Origin: JAPWJZ01 sp041287865
Lineage (GTDB): Bacteria; Pseudomonadota; Alphaproteobacteria; Micavibrionales; UBA2020
DNA: 64,000 nt
Reading direction: 5' to 3'
Assembly (NCBI GenBank): GCA_041287865.1
Contig: JBGGMV010000115.1
Location: 34,750-98,749 of the forward strand
Shown: piece by piece, positions 31,860 through 40,472 of the stretch
Layout of the letters: every line of letters starts with the position of its first letter
How positions within the stretch are numbered: position 1 is the first letter of the stretch
Translations under genes and position numbers: made by a program
Notes under the pieces: model-generated
The model's input: only the letters and a program-made list of their open reading frames with translations
Told to the model about the DNA's origin: nothing
The model's database searches: none

Positions 31860-33587
31860 GTGAAGGCATACCGCGTCTTAGGTGCTCTCCTCCTCCCCGC
31901 AGTCGTCATTGCAACACTGAATGCTTACACACACGCGAATGCCACCGAGGCAACGCCGGCGCCCGCCGCTGTCACCTCCGTAGGCCCCGAGCTTGCCAGC
32001 ACTCTCTCCGGAAACTTTTTGGCCGGCCGCTTCGCGCAGCGCCAGCAGGACTGGGAATCCGCACAAGGTTACATGAACGCCGTCATGAGCTTCGACGGCG
32101 ACAACGAGATGCTGCAGCAGCGCACCTTCCTGCTCACTATCGGCGCGCGCCAGTATGACCGCGCCAAAACGCTGGCCGAGAAAATCAGCGCCCGCCCCGA
32201 CGGATCGGAACTTGCCGCCATCTACCTCGCCTGCGACGCCATCGCGCACAGCGATTTCAAGGCCGCCAAGAAACATATCGCCAGCCTGCCCGAAGACGGT
32301 TTTGGCCAGTACACCAAGCCCCTGCTGAACGCCTGGACGCTGGTAGGTATGGGCAAGAAACAGGCCGCGCTGAAACTGCTCCGCGCCAACGCGGACCAGG
32401 AAGACCCCACCTATAACATCCACGCCGGCCTGATGGCCGAACTGGCGGGCGACAAGGCGCTGGCCAAGAAGCATTACACCGTGGCGATGAAAAACGGTCT
32501 GACGCTGCACACCGCCGTGCTGGTCGCCAATTTCTTCATGCAGGAAGGCAACAAGGAAACGGCTGAAACGATCTATTCCAGCCTTGGCCGCCTCTTCCCC
32601 TTCAACCCCTTTGCGGGCGAACAGGGCCTGCAGACGCGCCCCAATATCACGCGCGCGGCCGATGGCGCGGCAGTCGCGCTCTATGACCTCGCCACGCTGC
32701 TCTATGAACGCCGCGCCTATGACAGCGCGCAGATTTACGGCAGCATGGTGCTGCTGCTGACGCCGTCGTCGCCCTTCGCCATGATGATGATGGGTGATAT
32801 CGCGGCGCTGCACGAACGCCACGACAAGGCGATCGAGGAATACAACGCGGTTGCCGAAACCTCGCCGCTCTACTGGCTGTCGAAAATGCGCGTGGCGGAA
32901 GTTTACGAAGCCGACAAGCACATGGACGAAGCGGTCGCCATGCTGGAAAAAATGTCGCAGGACAAAACCACCCGCCTGCAGGCGCTGGTCAGCCTGGGTG
33001 ACATGCACCGCCGCCACGAAAATTTCGCCGGCGCATTGAAAGCCTATGACGAAGCCATCACCAGCGTCGACAAGATCACCGAAGAACACTGGCCCATCAT
33101 CTACGCCCGCGGCATGTCGCTGGAGCGGCTGAAGAACTGGGACCGCGCGGAGAAAGACCTGCTGCAGGCGCTCTCCTTCCAGCCCGATAACCCGATGATC
33201 CTGAACTTCATCGGCTACAGCTGGGCCGACAAGGGCATGCACCTCGACCAGGCGCTCGATTTCATCGGCCGTGCCGTGGCGCAGCGCCCGGATGACGGCT
33301 ATATCGTCGACAGCTACGGCTGGGCGCTGTTCAAGAACGGCAAATATGACCAGAGCATCGAATGGCTGGAAAAAGCCGTCGGCATCATCCCGGATGATCC
33401 GGTGATCCTCGACCACCTGGCCGACGCCTACTGGCAGAGCGGCCGCGAAACCGAGGCCCGCTACAAATGGCGCCGCGCCCATGAATTGTCGAAAGACAAC
33501 GCCTTCCGCGACGCTATCGGGCACAAGATCCTGACCGGCATCGAGATCAAGGCCCCCGTTGTGGCGCAAAAAGACACCCACCTTTAA
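31860..33587 (+). CDS. exported TPR-repeat protein
   Basis: A 575-residue protein starting at GTG with AAGGC upstream. An N-terminal hydrophobic segment (VLGALLLPAVVIATLNAY) is followed by tetratricopeptide repeats across the whole length, for example ASALYDLATLLYERRAYDSAQ-like, ALKAYDEAITSVDKI-like and DSYGWALFKNGKYDQSIEWLEKA. The second half resembles alphaproteobacterial TPR proteins of the envelope that act as scaffolds. No catalytic domain is visible. The gap to the next gene is 55 bp on the same strand, so it may lead the run through ispE. Confidence 0.8.
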   Translation: MKAYRVLGALLLPAVVIATLNAYTHANATEATPAPAAVTSVGPELASTLSGNFLAGRFAQRQQDWESAQGYMNAVMSFDGDNEMLQQRTFLLTIGARQYDRAKTLAEKISARPDGSELAAIYLACDAIAHSDFKAAKKHIASLPEDGFGQYTKPLLNAWTLVGMGKKQAALKLLRANADQEDPTYNIHAGLMAELAGDKALAKKHYTVAMKNGLTLHTAVLVANFFMQEGNKETAETIYSSLGRLFPFNPFAGEQGLQTRPNITRAADGAAVALYDLATLLYERRAYDSAQIYGSMVLLLTPSSPFAMMMMGDIAALHERHDKAIEEYNAVAETSPLYWLSKMRVAEVYEADKHMDEAVAMLEKMSQDKTTRLQALVSLGDMHRRHENFAGALKAYDEAITSVDKITEEHWPIIYARGMSLERLKNWDRAEKDLLQALSFQPDNPMILNFIGYSWADKGMHLDQALDFIGRAVAQRPDDGYIVDSYGWALFKNGKYDQSIEWLEKAVGIIPDDPVILDHLADAYWQSGRETEARYKWRRAHELSKDNAFRDAIGHKILTGIEIKAPVVAQKDTHL

Positions 33588-33642
33588 ACCGGCGCGATTT
33601 TCGGGTATAAAGGCCTGACGGCCACCCTTACGGACAAACGCC

Positions 33643-34266
33643 ATGCGTTACATGTTTTTTGCGCTGATGATGCTGTTTTCCCTGCCCGCGCTGGCGGCGG
33701 AGAATGACCTCGGGCCGCGCGCCGTCCTCGTCTCGCCCAACCTGTCGGAGCACAAGTACAACACCTGCAAGACCGACGACGAATGCGTAGTGGTGACGCC
33801 TCCCTGCGGCACGCCCATGACCTTCAACAAGCAAAGCCAGCTTTTCCTGCAGGGCTATTTCAACGCGGTCGGCGGCAGTTTCACCTGTGCCGACTGGCTG
33901 AAGGTGCCGCAAGTGAAGAAATTATCCTGCGTCAAATCGCGCTGCGCCATCGAGCTGACCGAGCCCCTGCCGCGCAAGCCCCAGACGTCCTTCGACAAGG
34001 AACCGCAGTACTGCGAAAAAGACAGCGACTGCGAAACCGTGATCGGCGACTGCTGCGAGGCAAGCTTCCTCAATAAAATCCACGCCGACAGGATGCGCGC
34101 CGACCGCGAATTCGCCAAGGACGCGCCCAAGACCTGCCTGCTCTACGACCGCCGCAAGGTTCTGAAATTGCGCTGCGAGAACAAGAAATGCACCGCCGAC
34201 CTCGAGGTGCCGCTGCAGATCGATTACCCGCCGCGCGAAATGATGGATTGCGCCAGATGGAAGTAA
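33643..34266 (+). CDS. cysteine-rich exported protein, paralogue 1
   Basis: A 207-residue protein with a signal peptide (MFFALMMLFSLPALAAE). The mature part has two similar modules, each starting with a CxxDxxC motif (TCKTDDECVVV and YCEKDSDCETV) and followed by another cysteine pair. There are about ten cysteines, suggesting disulfides in the periplasm. I do not know the family. The next gene encodes a related protein and its start overlaps this gene's end by ten bases, so they form a coupled pair. Confidence 0.65.
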   Translation: MRYMFFALMMLFSLPALAAENDLGPRAVLVSPNLSEHKYNTCKTDDECVVVTPPCGTPMTFNKQSQLFLQGYFNAVGGSFTCADWLKVPQVKKLSCVKSRCAIELTEPLPRKPQTSFDKEPQYCEKDSDCETVIGDCCEASFLNKIHADRMRADREFAKDAPKTCLLYDRRKVLKLRCENKKCTADLEVPLQIDYPPREMMDCARWK

Positions 34267-34820
34267 GGCGGATTTTCGCCGGGTTGCTGCTGGCCGCCTT
34301 CATCAGCTTTCAGGCATTGGCGGATGACGCGCCGAAAGTGCCGAACATGGCCTCCGATCCCGCCTATTTCGCCTGCGCCGTCGACAGCGACTGCGCCGCT
34401 GCCAACCCGCCCTGCGGCCGCCTCAAGGCCTTCAACCGCCAGTACCGCCGCGAAGTGCAGGAATGGTACGATTACGTGCGCCCGAAGTCCGAGTGCAACC
34501 AGACCTTTGACCAGCTGCGCATGGCGCCCGTCTGCGAACATAATAAATGCATGATGCGCGAGATGGACGAAGACCATCCCTCCCGCGACGCGCCCAATTA
34601 TTGCGAGATCAACGAGCAATGCGTCGTGCTGACCGGCCGCTGCGGCGTGAAGATCACCGTCAACCGCTGGCACGCGGCGGAAACGCAGGAAAAAATCGGC
34701 AGCGCCGAGGCGCCCGGCTGCGGCGCGACCGATACGCGCGAGGTGACCAACCTGCGCTGCGAAAAACATCAGTGCAAGGCCGATGTCGCCGCACCGACAG
34801 GGGAAACCGATGTCCCTTAA
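34257..34820 (+). CDS. cysteine-rich exported protein, paralogue 2
   Basis: A 187-residue relative of the preceding protein. It has a signal peptide (IFAGLLLAAFISFQALAD) and again two modules opening ACAVDSDCAAANPPCG and YCEINEQCVVLTGRCG, each with a further CxxxKC element (VCEHNKC, RCEKHQC). The spacing mirrors the first paralogue, so this is a tandem duplication that diverged. The ATG at 34257 gives the signal peptide directly; the ribosome site is weak. Its end overlaps the ispE start by 11 bases. Confidence 0.65.
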   Translation: MEVRRIFAGLLLAAFISFQALADDAPKVPNMASDPAYFACAVDSDCAAANPPCGRLKAFNRQYRREVQEWYDYVRPKSECNQTFDQLRMAPVCEHNKCMMREMDEDHPSRDAPNYCEINEQCVVLTGRCGVKITVNRWHAAETQEKIGSAEAPGCGATDTREVTNLRCEKHQCKADVAAPTGETDVP

Positions 34821-35676
34821 CACCTTCCGCATGCTGGCCCCGGCCAAGATCAACCTGTTCCTGCATATCACCGGCAAGCGCGATGACGGTTACCACACGC
34901 TGCAAAGCCTGATGGTCTTCGTCGATGTCGGCGACGAGATGGAATTCGCGCCGCACGATAGTTTGTTTATCGATATCGACGGCCCCTTTGCGGGCGATAT
35001 GCCGGAGGCGCAGGATAACCTTGTTTACAAGGCTGCGCAGTTGCTGGCCAACGATTACCGCGAAACGGTGCGCGGGCGCATCACGCTGAACAAGCGCCTG
35101 CCCGTGGCATCGGGCATCGCGGGCGGATCGTCGGATGCGGCGACGGCACTGGCTGGCCTTGCGAAGCTCTGGGGATTGCCCGAGGAACGCAACCGGCTCG
35201 AAAAACTGGCGCAGAAACTTGGCGCCGACGTGCCCGCCTGCCTTGCGCGCAAGCCTGTCTGGGCGGAGGGCATCGGCGAGAAGATGACCTATATGTCCGA
35301 AATGCCGCAGATGCATTTCGTGCTGGCCAACCCGATGAAGCCGACGCCAACACCCGAGGTGTTCCGCCGCTTCCGCAACAAATACAGCCCCACTATCCAG
35401 TTCAGCGGCAGGCGCAAAACCGCGCCCGAATGGATCGCCGACATGAAGATCTATCGCAACGATTTGCTGGACGCCGCACTGGAAGTCACGCCCGAAATCA
35501 GGCAAGTGCTGGACGCGATATCCTCCACCGCCGGCTGCCACGTGGCACGGCTGACCGGCAGCGGCGCCACCTGCTTCGGCGTCTACGACAACGACAACGC
35601 CGCCATGGCCGCCGTGAACAAGATCAAGCAGATGCATCCCCGCTGGTGGGTTGCGCCGACAAAACTGTTGAAATAA
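34810..35676 (+). CDS. ispE: 4-diphosphocytidyl-2-C-methyl-D-erythritol kinase
   Basis: A 288-residue GHMP kinase of the MEP isoprenoid pathway. It phosphorylates CDP-methylerythritol with ATP in the cytosol. The substrate motif APAKINLFLHITGKRDDGYH and the ATP loop PVASGIAGGSSDAATAL are diagnostic, and the C-terminal GSGATCFG glycine motif is intact. AGGGGAAACCG precedes the ATG at 34810. The start lies inside the end of the cysteine-rich gene, so expression of an essential enzyme appears tied to that pair. It is convergent with the adenylosuccinate-synthetase-like gene, with stops directly adjacent. Confidence 0.95.
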   Translation: MSLNTFRMLAPAKINLFLHITGKRDDGYHTLQSLMVFVDVGDEMEFAPHDSLFIDIDGPFAGDMPEAQDNLVYKAAQLLANDYRETVRGRITLNKRLPVASGIAGGSSDAATALAGLAKLWGLPEERNRLEKLAQKLGADVPACLARKPVWAEGIGEKMTYMSEMPQMHFVLANPMKPTPTPEVFRRFRNKYSPTIQFSGRRKTAPEWIADMKIYRNDLLDAALEVTPEIRQVLDAISSTAGCHVARLTGSGATCFGVYDNDNAAMAAVNKIKQMHPRWWVAPTKLLK

Positions 35677-36873
35677 TCAAACGCGATTGACGTTAGTGCG
35701 CGAGGGCCCTCGGCTTTCGATCAGGAATGACGCGCCGGTACGCAGCTTTATCAGCGCGGGCAGCATCTCCACCGAAACCTTCGACAGTTTATCGCCCTCC
35801 GCCACCGTCGCTTCACCATCCAGCTGGTCAAGGCAGGTGACGGCGATGCCGTGGCTCACCTTGATCGAAGATTGATTGCGCGCGAGATCGTCCTTGATCG
35901 TAGTGGCCAGCAGGTCAAGTTCCAGCCAGCCAAAGCGCAGACTACCCTGCCAGTCGTTATGCACGTTTGTGGCGTCGGTGATGCGCGGGTAGGGCAGCCT
36001 GCCCAGCTCATGCGGCATTGGCCCCGCGCCGTGGCGCGTCAGATAGGCGCGGGTGATGTAAGCAACATCAAGCTGGCCAATGCCGGCATCCCCGGCCAGC
36101 AGCAGCACGTTTTTAAGCCCGGTGGGGGAGCGCGTGACATGCGGAAACCAGCGGTGGTCTTCCGCCAGCAGCAACCCCTGCGCGCCCTCGAACACGATGC
36201 GCTTTTCAACCTTGCCGAGATAATCCGGCTGCTCGACAGTCACCAGCTGCAGAAACAGCGCCGTATCCTCGACATATTTATCGAGGATACCGTCGGAGGC
36301 AATGCGTTCCTGCCATTTTTCCGGCACGTTCGACAATCCGAGCTTGAACAGCCGCTGGGGCATCCAGTTTTCGCGGAGGTTCTTCAGCTTTTGCCGCAGC
36401 GACTCCGTATCGGCAAGATCGCCGCAGGTGATTTTGAATCCGTTTTCATGCCGTTCCAGCGTTTCGCCGAACCCCATGCCGCAGCTGCCGTGGCGGCTGG
36501 CGCCCCGCGCTTCCTCGGCCATCTGGTTGATCATCATGTCGTAGGGCGTGGTGACGGGCGCCGCCGCATCGGCATGCATCGGCGGGATGGCGCATTTGGG
36601 AGCCAGCACCGCGTGTTCCTTGGCGAACAACAGCGGGTTGCAGACGAAATAGCGCGACAGGAACGTCTCCGCGCCCGTAAAACTGCCACTGCCGAAATGG
36701 CTGAAGACATGACGAGTATTATCCGGCGTCACCACCGTATGCCCCGCCTGCGCGCCGCCGTTGAAGCGCACGACGACAGCAGCGCCGCCCGCTTCTTCGC
36801 AGAAAAAATCGGTCGTCAGGCCCTTGCCCTCATCACCGAAATTCGCGCCAATGACAACGTTTGCTGTTTTCAT
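35677..36873 (-). CDS. divergent adenylosuccinate synthetase homologue
   Basis: A 398-residue protein, about 30 shorter than usual PurA. The P-loop-like FGDEGKG (13-18, catalytic aspartate present) and NGGAQAGHT (histidine near 45) are both recognisable. The C-terminal region has a Q/LD-type LDQLDG and SRGPSRTNVN where canonical PurA has its guanine-site and STGPDR motifs. Long internal stretches (HFGSGSFTGAETFL, CNPLLFAKEH) differ from typical PurA. It may be a second, specialised paralogue of this GTPase-like ligase family, or the cell's only PurA. The reaction is therefore not certain. A terminator lies between its start and the VWA gene. Confidence 0.75.
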   Translation of the reverse strand: MKTANVVIGANFGDEGKGLTTDFFCEEAGGAAVVVRFNGGAQAGHTVVTPDNTRHVFSHFGSGSFTGAETFLSRYFVCNPLLFAKEHAVLAPKCAIPPMHADAAAPVTTPYDMMINQMAEEARGASRHGSCGMGFGETLERHENGFKITCGDLADTESLRQKLKNLRENWMPQRLFKLGLSNVPEKWQERIASDGILDKYVEDTALFLQLVTVEQPDYLGKVEKRIVFEGAQGLLLAEDHRWFPHVTRSPTGLKNVLLLAGDAGIGQLDVAYITRAYLTRHGAGPMPHELGRLPYPRITDATNVHNDWQGSLRFGWLELDLLATTIKDDLARNQSSIKVSHGIAVTCLDQLDGEATVAEGDKLSKVSVEMLPALIKLRTGASFLIESRGPSRTNVNRV

Positions 36874-36880
36874 GACAAAT

Positions 36881-36920
36881 AAAAAGCCCCTTCCCGCCCA
36901 TTTTGCGGGAAAGGGCTTTT
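36881..36920 (-). terminator. Rho-independent terminator of the VWA gene pair
   Basis: AAAAGCCC and TTCCCGC (36882-36897) pair with GCGGGAA and GGGCTTTT (36905-36920) with one mismatch, around a 7-base loop. A-run and T-run flank it. It lies just past the stop of the leftward VWA gene. Confidence 0.88.
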
Positions 36921-36933
36921 GATTACAACTGCC

Positions 36934-37956
36934 TTACTTGCCGAAATTCAGTGTGATTTTCTTCGGTGCTGCGGTTTTATCGTCATTGGCGGGCGAAGCA
37001 GCCGGATCCGTATTTGCGAGGTCGGTTTTCAGCTTGATGGGATTCATGACCGGAATGACGGCATCGCTGCCGGCTTTCACGTTCTTGATGCCTTCTTTCA
37101 CCACGTCCTGCGTCGCGCCCTGCCAGCTGGCGATGACGTCGGCTTTAGGTTTACCGGCGTAAACGTCCATAACCGAGAGCAGCACTTCGGGCATCTTTTT
37201 ATAGTCTTTCAGAGAAATGATGCGGTCGGGCGGCAGGACGCTGTTCCAGCTTTTGTAAACCTTGTCGAGATGGCCCTGGGCATAATCGCCCTGCTCCACC
37301 ACCACATGGAATACTTCGTATTTCTCTGAAACCATTTTCAGCAGCTGCGCCGCAGAAAGATTTTCCTGCGGGCCTTTGCCGAAGACCTTGCGCAGCTGTT
37401 CGACCGTCAGTTCCTTGTTGCATTCTTCATCGCCGAAGGTGAAGAGGATGCCTTTGCGGCCATGGTTGACGCAATCGATCTCGGTCTTTTTCGCAGCAAA
37501 GTACCAGGGAAGGGTGTAGCTTTCGCCTTCGCCAAGGCGGCCTCCGGCGCCCTCAAGGTAAATTTCCTTCAGCTGCTTGGCGATTTTGATATCCGCCTCG
37601 AACTGCGAGGCCTGCAGCGGGGCCTGATCGCCCGCCGAGACGTCACCCACGCCCATGACCATGATATGCGGGTCGGTCACGGGTTTGCGGTCCAGAATGC
37701 CCTCGATCAGCTTGCCGAGGCCCGTGCGCGCCAATTCGCCCGCGATTTCGCCCATCGAGCCCGTGACGTCGAGCGCCAAAATGATCGGCGTCGAGTTCGG
37801 GTTGGCTTTCGAATCGCGCGATTCACGCACCTTGATATGAAGCGGGTTGAGGTTCTTCTTCATTTCGACGGAGTCGAAAATCTTTTCCGTCGCCTTGCCC
37901 TTGGTGGTGGCAGAGTACGACTTCCAGTCGTCGTTATCCCATCTTGAGTTACCCAT
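36934..37956 (-). CDS. VWA-domain protein, tandem paralogue B
   Basis: A 340-residue cytosolic-looking protein with no signal peptide. After an N-terminal MGNSRWDNDDW block and a conserved KVRESRDSKANPNS block, a von Willebrand A domain begins. Its metal-ion site reads DVTGSMG (D63, S67), a variant of DxSxS with threonine second. HIMVMGVGDV and ILFTFGDEECNKEL are the later VWA strands. The C-terminal 60 residues are a lysine/alanine-rich tail ending KKITLNFGK. It is closely similar to the upstream gene, 10 bases away, and shares its promoter. The binding partner is unknown; MoxR-type AAA+ proteins are usual partners of such VWA proteins. Confidence 0.8.
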   Translation of the reverse strand: MGNSRWDNDDWKSYSATTKGKATEKIFDSVEMKKNLNPLHIKVRESRDSKANPNSTPIILALDVTGSMGEIAGELARTGLGKLIEGILDRKPVTDPHIMVMGVGDVSAGDQAPLQASQFEADIKIAKQLKEIYLEGAGGRLGEGESYTLPWYFAAKKTEIDCVNHGRKGILFTFGDEECNKELTVEQLRKVFGKGPQENLSAAQLLKMVSEKYEVFHVVVEQGDYAQGHLDKVYKSWNSVLPPDRIISLKDYKKMPEVLLSVMDVYAGKPKADVIASWQGATQDVVKEGIKNVKAGSDAVIPVMNPIKLKTDLANTDPAASPANDDKTAAPKKITLNFGK

Positions 37957-37966
37957 GGTGTTCTCC

Positions 37967-38926
37967 TTACGGCTTCGGTGCCTGTGTTTTCAGCTTGATC
38001 GGCGACATGGTGGCGGGCGCGTTCTGGTTCGCAGCCACAGGCGTGCCCTGCTTCACGTTCTTCAGCGCATCCTTGATCGCCTTGGCGTCCGCGCCCTGCC
38101 AGCTGGCAATGACGTCTTTCGGATCGGCACCGGCGTGCACTTCCATCACAGAGACGAGGATCTGCGGCACTTTGGTGTAATCGGCCACAGGGATGATGCG
38201 TTCCTTGGGCAGCACGGCTTCCCAGCTCTGGTAGACCTTGGCTTTCGCACGGCTGGCGTAGTCGCCCTGCTCGATCACCACATGGAAGACGTCGAATTTC
38301 TCCTGCACCAGTTCATAGAGTTCCTTGTTGGAGAAGTTCTGCTGCGCCTTGTCGCCCAGCACGCGGGCGATTTGCTCTTTCGTCAGCTCCGGCGGCGCGC
38401 ATTCGTCGCCGAAGGTAAACAGGAGACCCTTGCGGCCCTGTTTGGTGCAGTCGATGTCGGTTTTCATCGCGGCGAAGTACCAGGGCAGCGTATAGCCTTC
38501 GGAGCCGTTGCCGCCGCCGTTCTTTTCCAGCCAGATGTTTTTCAGCTGGTCGGCAATGCGGATATCGGCTTCGAACTGCGAGACCTGCAGGGGCGCGCTG
38601 TCGGTATAAGCGTCGCCCACGCCCATCACCATGATGTGGGGATCGGTCACCGGCTTGCGGTCGAGAATGGATTGCACCAGCGTGCCGAGGCCTTCGCGTG
38701 CGAGGTTTTCGGCGATAAAGCCCATCGAGCCGGTGACGTCGAGCGCGAGGATGATCGGGGTGGAATGGGGGTTGGCGGCGGAATCACGCGATTCACGTAC
38801 CTTCACGTTTTTGGGGTCCATGTCTTTCTGGATGCCGGACGCGCGGAAGATCTGCTGCTGGGAAAGGCCTTTCGTTGTGGCCGCGTGCTTGTTCCAGTCG
38901 TCGTTATCCCATCTTGAATTACCCAT
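37967..38926 (-). CDS. VWA-domain protein, tandem paralogue A
   Basis: A 319-residue relative of the next gene, sharing MGNSRWDNDDW, VKVRESRDSAANPHSTPI and the metal site DVTGSMG at the same residue numbers. The rest of the domain is conserved (HIMVMGVGDAYTD, GLLFTFGDECAPPEL), while the tails differ (here a short KLKTQAPKP). The pair therefore arose by duplication and kept its core. GAGGAGA lies 8 bases before the ATG. It is first in a two-gene operon with a strong promoter candidate about 105 bp upstream. No AAA+ gene is adjacent; the nearest is at 45.8 kb. Confidence 0.8.
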   Translation of the reverse strand: MGNSRWDNDDWNKHAATTKGLSQQQIFRASGIQKDMDPKNVKVRESRDSAANPHSTPIILALDVTGSMGFIAENLAREGLGTLVQSILDRKPVTDPHIMVMGVGDAYTDSAPLQVSQFEADIRIADQLKNIWLEKNGGGNGSEGYTLPWYFAAMKTDIDCTKQGRKGLLFTFGDECAPPELTKEQIARVLGDKAQQNFSNKELYELVQEKFDVFHVVIEQGDYASRAKAKVYQSWEAVLPKERIIPVADYTKVPQILVSVMEVHAGADPKDVIASWQGADAKAIKDALKNVKQGTPVAANQNAPATMSPIKLKTQAPKP

Positions 38927-39031
38927 GGCGTGATCTCTCCTCGTTAAACGGCCGTTTTTTTGTGATGGCCTTGTTGCTGTGCTTCAGGGCGGCGGGGCGT
39001 TTCGAGTCGCCTCTTATGCTCTGATTGGGTT

Positions 39032-39060
39032 TTTATATTCTCCTGAGGAGTATAAGTCAA
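39032..39060 (-). promoter_or_regulatory. promoter of the VWA pair with palindromic operator
   Basis: On the minus strand TTGACT (39055-39060), a 17-bp spacer and TATAAA (39032-39037) form a near-consensus sigma-70 promoter. The spacer contains the palindrome CTCCTGAGGAG (39040-39050), a likely repressor site. The layout matches the promoter at 51118-51146. Confidence 0.6.
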
Positions 39061-39139
39061 TGGGTTATTTATGACATTTTTTTGAACGCTGCATAGGCAG
39101 ATAAAATATCATTATAAAACAATGAAATAACAAGCATCA

Positions 39140-39167
39140 TTGACATATTCGGCACGAGGTTTATGGT
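39140..39167 (+). promoter_or_regulatory. candidate promoter of the HExxH gene pair
   Basis: TTGACA (39140-39145) and TATGGT (39162-39167) are 16 bp apart, 31 bp before the ATG at 39198. The -35 is consensus, the -10 only partial. Confidence 0.4.
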
Positions 39168-39197
39168 GGAGGCCTCAAAACAAAGATTGCACAAGCG

Positions 39198-40472
39198 ATG
39201 TCCCGAAACCCGTCCAGAGGGCTTAAGAAGCATTTTGCCGCCGCACTCGCAGCCTTGCCGCTGATGGGCGCGATGGCGGCCGAGTCGCCGGCGGTGTCGT
39301 CCGATATTCCCGTGCCTGCGCGCCCTGCCACTTACGCCGCCGAAAAACAGGCGCATCAAAATTATCTGAAAGACGAAGCGCCGCTGAAATCGACTTTTTT
39401 CCGCGACGCCAGCGTGCGCCAGATGTTCCCCGAGACGCAATGCACTACCTTCAACGGCGCAACCGGCGGCGTCAAAGTGAAAGAAGCGCTGCGCACGCTG
39501 AAGGAAATCGATACGCTGACCGGCCCGCTGATCGGCCATTACATGGCAGCCAACGAGGCATGGTATTGCGAACGCAAGCTGAGCAACATCAAAGGCAACC
39601 TCTGGGGCCTGACATACGATTACTACGGCATAGTCGCCATCAACGAGACCAAGCCCATGTACCGGCTGCTGGGCGTCACCGCGCATGAAACGCTGCACCT
39701 GATGCAGAAAGCGCGCGGACTGTCGGAGATTGACGCCGCCGGCGATATCTATAGCCTGCAATCGCGCTTCCTTGCGAACGAGGCTGCCGCCCATGCGATG
39801 GAGGTCGCCTATGCTTTCGAGCTTGCGCAGGCGGGCGATATGCGCGCATGGGATGGTCTTGCGACTCCGCTGATTTATGCCGACGGGCGCAAAAACCCCT
39901 CTCCCTATCTCGGCCTGCAGGCGGCATTCGCCGCCGGTTACGCGCAAGCCGTAAAACTCGGCGCCACCCATGCGGAAGCGCTGAAGGCCGGCGGGCGCGA
40001 TACGGTCACGGCCTTCGTCACCACCGAACAGGCGAAGCTGGATATTTATAATGAAATTGTGCTGCAGGTTTACATCTCGCGCATCGGCACCGAGCTGACC
40101 GGCCCGGGCAAAGCCACATGGACAGATGAAAAAACCATGCTGGCCGGCAAAGTGACGGATCATTTCAGCCTGACGGAAGGCTTCACCCTGCCCGCGCCGG
40201 AATTGCGCTTTGGCAAGAATGACGGGATGCGCTGGGCCTTTGAAGCGGCCGATCTCTACCGCAAAAAACTGGGCGACGCACCCGATTACGCAGAGCTGCG
40301 TGCCAAGGCGGCAGCGGGCGGCAACCCCTATCTGGATGTCGATTTCAAGGCCGCGCTTGAAAAAATGCCGGGCGCGATACTGGCCGCCAGCCCTGTGCGT
40401 ACCGTGTCTGTGCTGGACCAGCTGTCAGGCCGCGCGCCCGTCAAACCGCCTGCACCGAAGGTGCAGCGATGA
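39198..40472 (+). CDS. exported HExxH metallopeptidase-like protein 1
   Basis: A 424-residue protein with a signal-like N-terminus (basic KKH then a hydrophobic AAALAALPLMGAMA). The zinc motif AHETLH (H163, E164, H167) is followed 28 residues later by NEAAAHA (E195), a plausible third ligand of gluzincin type. I believe it belongs to the DUF6782 putative metallopeptidases, but this is from memory. GGAGG lies 15 bases upstream, rather far. The stop overlaps the start of the next gene, which encodes a related protein with its own HExxH, so the two are coupled. The substrate is unknown. Confidence 0.65.
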   Translation: MSRNPSRGLKKHFAAALAALPLMGAMAAESPAVSSDIPVPARPATYAAEKQAHQNYLKDEAPLKSTFFRDASVRQMFPETQCTTFNGATGGVKVKEALRTLKEIDTLTGPLIGHYMAANEAWYCERKLSNIKGNLWGLTYDYYGIVAINETKPMYRLLGVTAHETLHLMQKARGLSEIDAAGDIYSLQSRFLANEAAAHAMEVAYAFELAQAGDMRAWDGLATPLIYADGRKNPSPYLGLQAAFAAGYAQAVKLGATHAEALKAGGRDTVTAFVTTEQAKLDIYNEIVLQVYISRIGTELTGPGKATWTDEKTMLAGKVTDHFSLTEGFTLPAPELRFGKNDGMRWAFEAADLYRKKLGDAPDYAELRAKAAAGGNPYLDVDFKAALEKMPGAILAASPVRTVSVLDQLSGRAPVKPPAPKVQR

